The notes under the pieces were generated by a model. The model did no database searches. It saw only the letters and a list, made by a program, of their open reading frames with translations, and had not been told where the DNA came from. Source: Pedobacter sp. Bi126 (GTDB taxonomy: Bacteria > Bacteroidota > Bacteroidia > Sphingobacteriales > Sphingobacteriaceae). From it: 64,000 nt of DNA. Every line of letters begins with the position of its first letter. Position 1 is the stretch's first letter. Below are positions 18,083 to 25,773 of the stretch, one piece after another. The position numbers and the translations under genes were made by a program. The stretch covers positions 186,001 through 250,000 of the forward strand of contig NZ_CAKKMS010000003.1 of NCBI RefSeq assembly GCF_918698245.1, written 5' to 3'.

Positions 18083-18155
18083 GCCACTAAATTTGATCTG
18101 CTAGACCATCCATTTTGCTCAAAAAAGCAAAAAACTGATAATGATAAAATTCGGC

Positions 18156-18163
18156 TATCTTTG
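18156..18163 (+). promoter_or_regulatory. -7 promoter box (TATCTTTG) for the lysine/alanine-rich protein gene
   Basis: TATCTTTG lies 15 bases before ATG 18179 and matches TAnnTTTG exactly. Because the box overlaps a possible TTG start at 18161, it also argues for the ATG as the true start. Confidence 0.55.
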
Positions 18164-18178
18164 TACAAAATAAAATCG

Positions 18179-18712
18179 ATGGCGGTATTACATAAAAAAG
18201 AAGAAAAAATTCAGGCAGTGCTGGGTAGGTTGCCTAAAAAATATACAGACGAACAATTTGTAGAGATGTTTATCAGACTTTACTCTAAAGATTGGGGCAA
18301 AATTAAATCGGCTTACATTAAACAATCTCAGGATAAAGAACCTGGAACCATCATTAACATGCCGAAACCAGAGGTATATCTACGACAGATTCTGGCAAAC
18401 TATCTACAACAAGATCATGCTCCGAAAGCAGTTGAGGTTAAAGAAGAACCTGTTGTTGAAGCGCCGGTTACCGGAGTTAAAAAAGCGAAGGCTCCGGCCA
18501 AGAAGAAAGAAACTGTAGCTGAAGAAGTACCTGCCGAGGTTAAAAAAGCAAAAGCACCTGCTAAAAAGAAAGCTGAAGCAATTGAAGAACCGATTGTAGA
18601 AGTTAAAAAAGCTAAGGCGCCTGCGAAGAAAAAAGCAGAAGCAATCGAAGAGGCTCCAGTAGCTGAAAAGAAAGCAAAAGCAGTAGCAAAAAAGCCGGCA
18701 GCAAAAAAATAA
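18179..18712 (+). CDS. Protein with histone-H1-like Lys/Ala/Pro repeat tail
   Basis: A 177-residue protein in two parts. Residues 1-80 are a small mixed domain (YTDEQFVEMFIRLYSKDWGK) with no family that I recognise. Residues about 95-177 are a tail built from repeats of V-K-K-A-K-A-P-A-K-K-K separated by acidic spacers (AEAIEEPIVE), ending AKAVAKKPAAKK. Such tails are typical of histone-H1-like DNA-binding proteins; the acidic spacers give alternating charge. A nucleoid or DNA-binding role is inference. ATG 18179 is chosen over TTG 18161 because the promoter box covers the latter. It is followed by a strong terminator. Confidence 0.75.
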   Translation: MAVLHKKEEKIQAVLGRLPKKYTDEQFVEMFIRLYSKDWGKIKSAYIKQSQDKEPGTIINMPKPEVYLRQILANYLQQDHAPKAVEVKEEPVVEAPVTGVKKAKAPAKKKETVAEEVPAEVKKAKAPAKKKAEAIEEPIVEVKKAKAPAKKKAEAIEEAPVAEKKAKAVAKKPAAKK

Positions 18713-18784
18713 AAAATATTTTACATCAAATATAATAAATCACCTTTTTGGTTGTTTATATATATGAGAGCGTTAATTTAGATG

Positions 18785-18823
18785 ACGGGGATAGGTCGGT
18801 ATGATTTATCCCCGTTCTTTTTT
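18785..18823 (+). terminator. Rho-independent terminator after the Lys/Ala-rich gene
   Basis: ACGGGGATA (18785-18793) pairs with TATCCCCGT (18807-18815), a 9-bp stem followed by TCTTTTTT. Confidence 0.85.
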
Positions 18824-18839
18824 GACCGTTTTTTCTCTC

Positions 18840-19080
18840 AGATTATCTTAGCCACAGAAGACATTGATCTCAGTCATTCCAAAAACTCAGTTTTTTTCGA
18901 AACTTCAACGGCCATTCGCAGCGATGCGTCATTCCCAACTTGATTGGGAACCACGGAGTGCTCATGAATGCCTCTGAAAAAAGCAAAACTTATGAATAAT
19001 CGTAATGCTTCGGTAGGGCTTGTATGCTGCATTAAGATTCCCGCCTGCGCGGGAATGACGACCGTTCTTTAAAATCTGTC
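18840..19080. repeat. Gene-free stretch with dispersed repeat fragments
   Basis: No credible ORF is present between 18713 and 19227. The stretch holds GTCATTCCC...TTGGGAA and a hairpin ATTCCCGC-CTGC-GCGGGAAT (near 19040-19060) followed by GACG, in the style of the GTCATTCCCGC intergenic repeats of this group. No promoter-like element was seen except the one just before 19228. Confidence 0.55.
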
Positions 19081-19195
19081 ATATTACAATCTGTCAGTAA
19101 TAGTGCAACGAAGAATCTTTCAGCGCACATCCATATTTCATTTTTATCCATCGGCATGTTTTACATCCAATTGTAAACTTTGTTCTTTTAATTGG

Positions 19196-19217
19196 TATAT
19201 CGGGAAAAGTCGATATA
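19196..19217. promoter_or_regulatory. Candidate ArsR operator (TATATCG-N8-CGATATA)
   Basis: A perfect 7-bp inverted repeat with an 8-base spacer (19196-19202 and 19211-19217) whose right arm overlaps the -7 box at 19216. A repressor bound here would block RNA polymerase. This suits autoregulation by the ArsR-type protein starting at 19228, and control of the downstream reductase. Confidence 0.7.
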
Positions 19218-19223
19218 CATTTG
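19216..19223 (+). promoter_or_regulatory. -7 promoter box (TACATTTG) for the ArsR-OYE operon
   Basis: TACATTTG matches TAnnTTTG and ends four bases before ATG 19228. A TTG at 19193-19195 sits 20 bases upstream, at a plausible -33 position. Confidence 0.6.
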
Positions 19224-19227
19224 CGCC

Positions 19228-19530
19228 ATGGATCAAGTAGAAATATTTAAAGCCCTTTCGAACAAAACACGTTTACAGATTTTAGGCTGGTTAAAAGCGC
19301 CTGAGCTACATTTTCCGGAGCAGCCCAATGCCGATTTTGAAAATGTAGGTGTTTGCGTTGGGCAGATTCAGCTTAAAAGTGGTTTATCACAAAGTACCAT
19401 TTCCGAATACCTCTCTATTTTACAGCGCGCCGATTTAATCAGTTCAACGCGCTTAGGCCAATGGACTTATTACAAACGCAATAAAGAAGGCTTAGAAAAA
19501 TTAAGCGAAATCATCAATACCGAATTATAA
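19228..19530 (+). CDS. ArsR-type winged-helix regulator
   Basis: A 100-residue single-domain wHTH protein (MDQVEIFKALSNKTRLQILGW). The recognition helix is in GLSQSTISEYLSIL and the wing region is RLGQWTYYKRN. The Cys in NVGVCVGQ lies before the recognition helix, but the classic metal motif CxCxxC is absent, so it may sense something other than a metal. ATG 19228 starts exactly at the conserved N-terminus. It lies 11 bp upstream of the Old Yellow Enzyme gene and almost certainly forms an operon with it, controlled through the dyad at 19196. Confidence 0.87.
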   Translation: MDQVEIFKALSNKTRLQILGWLKAPELHFPEQPNADFENVGVCVGQIQLKSGLSQSTISEYLSILQRADLISSTRLGQWTYYKRNKEGLEKLSEIINTEL

Positions 19531-19541
19531 TTTAGAAACAT

Positions 19542-20642
19542 ATGAACACAGATAGTTTATTCAGGCCTTTTAGCCTTAAAACATTAAATATCAAAAACAG
19601 AATAGTAATGGCCCCCATGACGCGTTCATTTTCGCCAGGTGGCGTGCCAACAGCCGATGTTGCCAGCTATTACGCAAAAAGAGCTGCTGGTGAAGTGGGT
19701 TTAATTTTATCAGAAGGAACCGTAATTAACCGCCCATCTTCTTCTGCCGATCCTAACATTCCACATTTTTACGGTACTGAAGCTTTGGCAGGCTGGGAAA
19801 ACGTAATTAAAAGTGTACACCAGGCCGGTGGTAAAATGGGACCACAGATCTGGCACCAGGGCATTATGGACAACCATGCATCAGGCTGGTTACCAAGCAC
19901 ACCATTTGAAGGTCCATCAAGCCTAAACAAACCAGGTTTCGAAAACGGCGTACCAATGACTGATGCAGCCATTGCTGATACCATTGCGGCTTTTGGCCAG
20001 GCGGCAGCAGATGCCAAAGCTTTGGGTTTTGACACTGTTGAAATACATGGCGCGCACCAATACCTGATCGATCAGTTTTTCTGGGACGGTACAAACAACC
20101 GTACCGATATTTATGGCGGTAAAACCTTAGCTGAACGCACCCGTTTTGGTGTTGAAGTAATTAAGGAAGTACGTAAAAGGGTTGGAGAAGATTTCGCGCT
20201 AATTATCCGTTTATCACAATTTAAACCTGCTGCCTACGATTTTAAACTGGCCAAAAACGAGCAGGAAATGGAACAGTGGTTAACGCCATTGGCCGAAGCC
20301 GGAATTGATATTTTTCATTGTTCGCAACGCCGGTTCTGGGAGCCTGAATTTGAAGGTTCTGACTTAAATTTTGCAGGTTGGGCTAAAAAAGTAACCGGAA
20401 AAGCTACAATCTCAGTAGGCTCAGTTGGTTTGGATGGCGATTTCTTTGGCGCTTTCGCAGGCCAAAGTTCACAGCCGAGCTCATTAGATGAACTGGTGCG
20501 CAGAATGGACCGCGGCGATTTCGATTTAGTAGCCGTTGGCCGTCCGCTTTTAGCAGACCCGAACTGGGTAGAGAAAATCAAAAACAACCTTACCGAAGAA
20601 CTGAAAGGCTTTAGCAGAGAAGCTTTAATGGAATTGGTATAA
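19542..20642 (+). CDS. NADH:flavin oxidoreductase, Old Yellow Enzyme family
   Basis: A 366-residue TIM-barrel flavoenzyme. Seen in order: the FMN-binding MAPMTRSF near the N-terminus, the QIWHQG strand, the substrate-binding EIHGAHQYLIDQF (His-Ala-His pattern), then the NNRTDIYGG and ISVGSVG phosphate-binding strands. OYE enzymes reduce activated C=C bonds (enones, nitro compounds) with NAD(P)H. It is the second gene of an operon with an ArsR-type regulator, so expression is probably induced by an electrophile or small molecule (inference). It is followed by a hairpin terminator. Confidence 0.92.
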   Translation: MNTDSLFRPFSLKTLNIKNRIVMAPMTRSFSPGGVPTADVASYYAKRAAGEVGLILSEGTVINRPSSSADPNIPHFYGTEALAGWENVIKSVHQAGGKMGPQIWHQGIMDNHASGWLPSTPFEGPSSLNKPGFENGVPMTDAAIADTIAAFGQAAADAKALGFDTVEIHGAHQYLIDQFFWDGTNNRTDIYGGKTLAERTRFGVEVIKEVRKRVGEDFALIIRLSQFKPAAYDFKLAKNEQEMEQWLTPLAEAGIDIFHCSQRRFWEPEFEGSDLNFAGWAKKVTGKATISVGSVGLDGDFFGAFAGQSSQPSSLDELVRRMDRGDFDLVAVGRPLLADPNWVEKIKNNLTEELKGFSREALMELV

Positions 20643-20670
20643 AAACCATATTTTTTCTTTTTAAGTTTAG

Positions 20671-20698
20671 AAAGGCATCTCGAAAGGGATGCTTTTTT
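20671..20698 (+). terminator. Rho-independent terminator after the OYE gene
   Basis: GCATCT (20675-20680) pairs with GGATGC (20687-20692, one G.U) and is followed by six T; A/T pairs extend the stem at its base. Confidence 0.7.
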
Positions 20699-20699
20699 G

Positions 20700-21000
20700 A
20701 TAAGGAGGCATCGTCATCTCGATCCGATAGTTATCGGATGAAGCGTAGTGAAATAGAGAGATCTATTTGCACCGTCAGGTGTTACATAATAAGTTTAGAA
20801 ATAATTTTTCTGACACGGAAGCACAGAGGGCACGGAAATTTCTTGATAATTTGAAAAGCAGTATCCGTATTACTTCGGTTGCGCCAGCCCCGCCCTTCGC
20901 TTAATCCGACTGAAAAAGTCGGGATAACGCTGTCGGTCGGGTTTATTTTACTTCTGACAGTAGCAATGCCCTAGCCGCCTAAACCCGATCAAAGCGAGAT
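20700..21000. repeat. Gene-free stretch of dispersed repeat fragments
   Basis: No credible gene lies between 20643 and 21174. Visible units are: GTCATCTCGAT...GCGTAGTGAAATAGAGAG at 20710-20760; ACGGAAGCACAGAGGGCACGG near 20815, a near-match in inverse orientation to a unit at about 38325; an AATCCGACTGAAAAAGTCGG hairpin near 20903; and GTCGGGTTTA / TAAACCCGATC arms at about 20935-20990. These are typical mosaic intergenic repeats. Confidence 0.6.
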
Positions 21001-21174
21001 GACAATTTCCTTCAAAATTGGCAGAAGCGGGAGCGGGACTACAACAACCCAAAAGCTTCTGTTATTGCTTTCCAAAAAACAAACTAGTTTTTTTTCGTGC
21101 CACCAGATACTACCAAACCAATCCGCCTTAGGATTTTTTTCCTTAAATTCACCTCATCAAAAATTGATTTCACC

Positions 21175-22065
21175 ATGTCGAACATTAAACTCATTATCGA
21201 AGAAAGACCAGCAAATATTGGAAATTTTATGGTTGGCAGACTCCTGCCTTTCAGAGAGAAACGGATGGTTGGGCCTTTTTCTTTTATCGACCATATGGGT
21301 CCTGCTGCAATGAGCGATCACGAGAATCTCGACGTTCCACCTCATCCACATATTGGTTTATCTACCTTAACTTTTTTATTTGAAGGTGAAATTACACATA
21401 AAGACAGTTTAGGTTCGGATATTGTAATTAAACCCGGGCAGGTAAACTGGATGACTTCGGGCAGCGGCATTGTACATTCGGAAAGAACTCCCGAATACCT
21501 TCGGCATACTGATAAAATGCTCCACGGCTTACAGATCTGGGTAGCCTTACCCAAAGATTTAGAGCAAATGGACCCTGAGTTTTACCATGTAGAAGGGGCA
21601 GACATTCCAAGCTGGACAGAAGATGGTGTAAGTTTTAAATTAATCGCAGGAGAAGCTTTTGGCTATAAATCTCCAGTTCCGGTGTATAGTCCATTATATT
21701 TTCTAGAATTGAAAAGTACCAAGCAGCAAAAGCTAAACATTGGCGATTACCTGTTTGGAGAAAGTGCACTTTATATTTTAGAGGGTGCAATTGAAAGTGA
21801 GGGGAATATTTTTGAGCCACGTTTAATTTTAATTGCCAACGACGCCAAACTGTGCGAATTTACCATGCACGAAAACACCACGGTTTATATTTTCGGAGGC
21901 GAGCCTTTTCCTGAAGAGCGTTTCATTTACTGGAACTTTGTTGCCTCTGACAAAGAACTGATTGAAAAAGCCAAGCAAAAATGGCTCGAACAAAGCTTTA
22001 AACCCGTTCCTGGAGAAACAGGTTTTGTGCCTTTGCCAGATCAAAACCCAAAGGTTAAGAAATAA
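21175..22065 (+). CDS. Pirin family protein
   Basis: A 296-residue bicupin. The pirin metal site is visible as HPHIGLSTLTFLFEGEITHKD (His-x-His, then a third His) and a downstream HSE in GSGIVHSERTP. ATG 21175 (MSNIKLIIEER) is chosen because the frame upstream to 21097 lacks pirin similarity. Bacterial pirins include quercetinase-like dioxygenases and regulators of central metabolism; the exact role cannot be read. A small GNAT gene starts 6 bp downstream, so the two are co-transcribed. Confidence 0.9.
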   Translation: MSNIKLIIEERPANIGNFMVGRLLPFREKRMVGPFSFIDHMGPAAMSDHENLDVPPHPHIGLSTLTFLFEGEITHKDSLGSDIVIKPGQVNWMTSGSGIVHSERTPEYLRHTDKMLHGLQIWVALPKDLEQMDPEFYHVEGADIPSWTEDGVSFKLIAGEAFGYKSPVPVYSPLYFLELKSTKQQKLNIGDYLFGESALYILEGAIESEGNIFEPRLILIANDAKLCEFTMHENTTVYIFGGEPFPEERFIYWNFVASDKELIEKAKQKWLEQSFKPVPGETGFVPLPDQNPKVKK

Positions 22066-22071
22066 ACCCTA

Positions 22072-22353
22072 ATGGAAATACAACAGATTAACAACGAAAA
22101 GAAAGGGCAGTTCGAAGCCTTAGAGAACGGCTTACAAGCAGGCGTTATGGCATATGTTTGGGCTGGCCCTGGCAAATTCATTATTGACCATACCGAAGTA
22201 AATCAAGATTTTGCCGGTAAAGGGGTAGGAAAAAAGTTAGTGCTTGCCGCCGTAAATTATGCCAGAGAAAACAAGATGAAAATTCTTCCGCTTTGTCCGT
22301 TTGCAAAAAGTGTTTTCGATAAAACGCCAGAAATTCAAGACGTATTATTTTAA
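22072..22353 (+). CDS. Small GNAT-like acetyltransferase (Acetyltransf_CG type)
   Basis: A 93-residue minimal GNAT protein of the YjdJ/PF14542 type. The motif-A acetyl-CoA loop is visible as DFAGKGVGKKLV, and the family-specific LCPFAKSVF with its conserved Cys near the C-terminus is present. It lacks the N-terminal GNAT strands, as is normal for this subfamily. It is co-transcribed with the pirin gene (6-bp gap). Confidence 0.9.
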   Translation: MEIQQINNEKKGQFEALENGLQAGVMAYVWAGPGKFIIDHTEVNQDFAGKGVGKKLVLAAVNYARENKMKILPLCPFAKSVFDKTPEIQDVLF

Positions 22354-22359
22354 TCTTAA

Positions 22360-23544
22360 TTAATTCTTCCTGCCAAATAAATTCATATTTACCGAAACTG
22401 CCACGCCTGTTGATGATAATTTAGAATTTCCATAACCAATATTGGTTAAGGGTATTTTCATAAATGGTTTAGCGCTAATGCTTAAATTATTATTTATTTT
22501 GTGCTGAAACTCGACACCAACATTGGCTATACCTAAATAATGCTGATTCTGGTTTCTAACTTCGTAGCTTTGAGGACCTTGATAAGCTCCATTATAAGAA
22601 TAGCTGTATTTCTCTTTCAACATTAAATAACTGGACAAGCCTGTACTTACTGAAATCGAATTTCTACGTCCATCAAAAACCTTATAGTTCACATTAATTG
22701 GAATATCAATTACATCGCAATTGGCGTGAATATTTGCTGGATTTGCCTTAAAAACATAATTGCTGTTAGGATTGTATTGGCTAAAATCTGAGTCGTAGAT
22801 TTTCTTAGCATAAGCTGCCCCGGTAGTAACACTCAATTTCTTTGTTAAGAAAAGCGTAGCTTCTACCCCAAAACCACCACTTAAACTACTTCTACCTGAT
22901 TTCTGCACACTGGTTAAATCGGGTGCAGCCAGAATACTCAACACAAATCTTGGTTTTTTCTTAAAAACTGGGTCTTTAATTCTTGGTATTTTGCCTCGAA
23001 CAGGATCAGCTACAAGATTCTGTTTTTCAAATTCTATAAGCTTGGTTTCAGCTTTTATTTCTGGATTATAAATCACATCCGCTAAAAGGTTATGATTACC
23101 ACTATTACCTTTCTCAATAACTTTTGGAAAAATTTCGCGGACGAATCCTGTTTTGATTATTTTTTGATCTTTGCTTTCCTCCGCTCCTTTATTATTCTCT
23201 GTCAATAAACTTTCTTCCCTATCCTTAGCTAACGAATCATTGTTGGTTGGCTTTTCAATTAAACCACCATCATTATTTAATGGCTTGTTATTCTCATTTG
23301 TTTTTGTTTTCACCAGCGGATTCGTTTTTGATCGATCACCATCAGGTTTAACCAATAAAAAAACCACCAGCAACATTGCGGCTACCGCAGCCGCAGCAGT
23401 TAACCAAATTATCGGCACTATCGTCCTTTTAGGTGCTGGATGCAATCTCTCCTCCAGATTATCCCAATCTAAATCATTAAAAGGAAGATCGGGATTTTCC
23501 AATCCATCCTTAAATAATTTATCTATATCTTTTCCCGCTCTCAT
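22360..23544 (-). CDS. Membrane-anchored anti-sigma-like protein with beta-barrel-like C-terminus
   Basis: A 394-residue protein. Residues 1-40 are cytosolic (PFNDLDWDNLEERLHPAPKR), about 42-65 are one hydrophobic helix (IIWLTAAAAVAAMLLVVFLL), 66-180 are a low-complexity charged linker, and about 190-394 alternate like an outer-membrane barrel (porin/PorT-like, ending MNLFGRKN). Its start overlaps the stop of the ECF sigma gene by 4 bp, which marks it as the probable anti-sigma partner. An inner-membrane helix plus a barrel-like domain in one chain is topologically odd; the C-terminal domain may be periplasmic instead. No classic zinc anti-sigma motif is present. Confidence 0.75.
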   Translation of the reverse strand: MRAGKDIDKLFKDGLENPDLPFNDLDWDNLEERLHPAPKRTIVPIIWLTAAAAVAAMLLVVFLLVKPDGDRSKTNPLVKTKTNENNKPLNNDGGLIEKPTNNDSLAKDREESLLTENNKGAEESKDQKIIKTGFVREIFPKVIEKGNSGNHNLLADVIYNPEIKAETKLIEFEKQNLVADPVRGKIPRIKDPVFKKKPRFVLSILAAPDLTSVQKSGRSSLSGGFGVEATLFLTKKLSVTTGAAYAKKIYDSDFSQYNPNSNYVFKANPANIHANCDVIDIPINVNYKVFDGRRNSISVSTGLSSYLMLKEKYSYSYNGAYQGPQSYEVRNQNQHYLGIANVGVEFQHKINNNLSISAKPFMKIPLTNIGYGNSKLSSTGVAVSVNMNLFGRKN

Positions 23545-24179
23545 TGCATGTTTGTATTTAACCTCACCTGTAAAAGGTTTCTATCTACCTCCGAACTCCT
23601 TACCTGGTAAGTTTTCGCATCTGCAGCTTTTAGCATTTCCTGTAATTTCTGTCGTGCCTTAAACAGGTTCGACTTTGATGTTCCTATCGATATTCCCAGC
23701 ATTTCGGCAATTTCTTCGTGGGTATACCCATCAATGGCAAAAAGGTTAAAAACCGTTCGATAGGCAGGACTTAGGTTTTGAACCAATGCTAACAAATCAT
23801 TATAAGCCAATTTATCGTACACTGAGTTTGTATGTGCAATATTTTCATGATCCTGAATATCTACATGATCGGCAAATTTTAAATTTGCACGATAATAATC
23901 AATGGCAGTATTGGTTATTATCCGACCAAGCCAAGGCAAAAAGGCCTTCGAAGTTTCATATTTGGCTATATTTTTAAAGGCCTTAAAAAAGCCATCGTTA
24001 AGTATTCCTGCAGCATCTAGCCGATCGTTTGCATAACGCAAACAAATCCCCATGGCAAAGCTATAGAAATGTTTGTATAGCGCTTTTTGACTATCCCTCT
24101 CATTTCTAACGCACCCTTGAATATACTTTTGTATAATATCTTCACTATCGCGGCTAGCGGTCACAGGTTCTCCTTTCAA
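23541..24179 (-). CDS. ECF RNA polymerase sigma factor
   Basis: A 212-residue sigma-70 family ECF protein. Region 2 is visible (ALYKHFYSFAMGICLRYAND, with DGFFKAFKNI as region 2.3-like), followed by region 4 with the HTH GYTHEEIAEMLGISIGTSKS. It overlaps the downstream anti-sigma-like gene by four bases (ATGA), so the two are translationally coupled. Its own target promoters cannot be read; the divergent lipoprotein gene at 24323 is a candidate by position. Confidence 0.92.
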   Translation of the reverse strand: MKGEPVTASRDSEDIIQKYIQGCVRNERDSQKALYKHFYSFAMGICLRYANDRLDAAGILNDGFFKAFKNIAKYETSKAFLPWLGRIITNTAIDYYRANLKFADHVDIQDHENIAHTNSVYDKLAYNDLLALVQNLSPAYRTVFNLFAIDGYTHEEIAEMLGISIGTSKSNLFKARQKLQEMLKAADAKTYQVRSSEVDRNLLQVRLNTNMQ

Positions 24180-24322
24180 AATACATTACGGTAAGAAATT
24201 ACAAAAGGTTGCCACAAAAAAGTATTTCTTTAAAATAATTATTACTCGTTCGGTTATGCTAAAATTTTCTATTCAACAACAAGCAACCATTTACAACCTG
24301 ACGGCGTAATAGCAGCATATTA

Positions 24323-25219
24323 ATGATTAAAGTTAAAACTAAAAACAAAAATCTTATGCTAATCTACTTAAAAAGAAATCTATTGGCTATCGTTTGCATA
24401 GCAATGGTATTTACAGCCTGCAAAAAAAGCAGTTCAGACGAACCTACAACACCACCCGTTACCAATAACAATAAGGGGATTCAATTGGCAACAGATGCCA
24501 AGTTCGGGACGGTATTAACTGATAAAGACGGTAAAACTTTATACTTTTTTGCATCTGACGCTGCAGGCACGCCAACCTGTACCGGCGGTTGCGAAACGGC
24601 ATGGCCACTTTATTACTCAGCCGATGCGAGCACCGATTTAAAACTGAACAAAGCAGAAGTTGGGGAGGTTACCCGTGCCGACGGCCGTAAACAAAGCACA
24701 TACCGAGGTTATCCATTGTATTACTTTGCTAGTGATACTAAAGCCGGAGATATTAAAGGTGACGGTTCAGGTGGTATTTGGTTTGTAGCCAAGCCCGATT
24801 ATTCGTTAATGTTGGCCAATGCACAATTGTTCGGGAACAACACCAATTATACCAGTACTTATGCCGTAGGCACTGGCAACACCATTTACCTAACCGATAG
24901 CAAAGGACGTACTTTGTATGCTTTTGCACCAGATAAAAATGGTGTAAACACATATACCAAGAGTGCTACACAAGAAGGTATTTGGCCGGTATATGAATCT
25001 GAAGTGCTTAATGTACCCTCTGCTGTTGCAAAAGCTGATGTTGGCGTAATTACTGTGGCTACAATTGGTAAAAAACAGTTAACTTATAAAGGATGGCCAT
25101 TATACTACTGGGTATCAGATCTAAAAAGAGGCGATAACAATGGCATAGTAATCGGAAAGGGACCAGGTTTAACTTGGCCTGTATTACAGTTAAATGCTAC
25201 AGTTGCTCCGGCGCCATAA
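24323..25219 (+). CDS. COG4315-type lipoprotein with two secreted-repeat domains
   Basis: A 298-residue lipoprotein. The signal peptide ends at lipobox FTAC (Cys at about residue 33). Two copies of the PF03640-like repeat follow: the first (about 55-140) with KFGTVLTDKDGKTLYFFASD and a Cys-bearing CTGGCETAWPLYY segment, the second (about 180-290) with TIYLTDSKGRTLYAFAPD and GIWPVYE, lacking the two cysteines. The family is of unknown function. ATG 24356 is a plausible alternative that would shorten the n-region by 11 residues. It is divergent from the ECF sigma gene and is followed by a hairpin terminator. Confidence 0.85.
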   Translation: MIKVKTKNKNLMLIYLKRNLLAIVCIAMVFTACKKSSSDEPTTPPVTNNNKGIQLATDAKFGTVLTDKDGKTLYFFASDAAGTPTCTGGCETAWPLYYSADASTDLKLNKAEVGEVTRADGRKQSTYRGYPLYYFASDTKAGDIKGDGSGGIWFVAKPDYSLMLANAQLFGNNTNYTSTYAVGTGNTIYLTDSKGRTLYAFAPDKNGVNTYTKSATQEGIWPVYESEVLNVPSAVAKADVGVITVATIGKKQLTYKGWPLYYWVSDLKRGDNNGIVIGKGPGLTWPVLQLNATVAPAP

Positions 25220-25244
25220 ATAATTTGGGTTAGGCGGGTAGAAT

Positions 25245-25277
25245 GGTCGGCTGGTGTTTTCACAGCCGGCCTTTTTT
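25245..25277 (+). terminator. Rho-independent terminator after the COG4315 lipoprotein
   Basis: GGTCGGCTG (25245-25253) pairs with CAGCCGGCC (25263-25271, one G.U) and is followed by six T. Confidence 0.85.
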
Positions 25278-25674
25278 ATACCTCCAGTAAGGCTTGTTTA
25301 ATTTTTTCGGCAGCTTCAGCCAATTCTTCGCTGGTTGGCTTTAATTTTTCTTTACTAAAGTTCATGTCGCTAACATTATTCATTGGGATTAAATGAATAT
25401 GAGCATGTGGAACTTCCAATCCGATAACCGAAACACCTACTTTTTTACAAGGGAAAGCTATTTTTACACCTTTAGCTACAATTTTAGCGAACATCCAAAG
25501 GCCAACATACAGATCTTCATCCATATCGAAGATATAATCGGTTTCAATTTTCGGAATAACCAAAACATGCCCCGCCGTTAAAGGCTGAACATCTAAAAAC
25601 GCTAAATATTCTACAGTTTCAGCAACAACATGTGCACTGATTTCGCCTGCAACAATTTTTGAAAAGATAGTCAT
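25276..25674 (-). CDS. HIT-family nucleotide-binding protein
   Basis: A 132-residue histidine-triad protein. The triad is visible as HAHIHLIPM near residue 97, preceded by AGHVLVIPK. Family enzymes hydrolyse or transfer nucleoside monophosphates from phosphoramidates and dinucleotides. It is cytosolic. It lies 100 bp downstream of greA on the same strand, a gene order often seen in this phylum, and may be co-transcribed with it. Confidence 0.93.
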   Translation of the reverse strand: MTIFSKIVAGEISAHVVAETVEYLAFLDVQPLTAGHVLVIPKIETDYIFDMDEDLYVGLWMFAKIVAKGVKIAFPCKKVGVSVIGLEVPHAHIHLIPMNNVSDMNFSKEKLKPTSEELAEAAEKIKQALLEV

Positions 25675-25725
25675 AAGGTGGAAGGTTAAAAGGTGTAGGG
25701 TGTAAGGGCTGGGCGATCAGGGTCA

Positions 25726-25767
25726 AGCGTTTGGCGGGAGGCGATTAAACACTTATCGCCAAACGCT
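25726..25767. repeat. Perfect 11-bp inverted repeat between HIT and greA
   Basis: AGCGTTTGGCG (25726-25736) and CGCCAAACGCT (25757-25767) are exact complements 20 bases apart. No T-run follows on either strand, so it looks like a dispersed repeat rather than a standard terminator. Confidence 0.65.
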
Positions 25768-25773
25768 ATCCGC

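Noticed and set aside
20999-21313. 104-residue plus-strand ORF before the pirin gene
   Set aside because: It overlaps the start of the pirin gene in another frame and covers repeat DNA; no domain seen.
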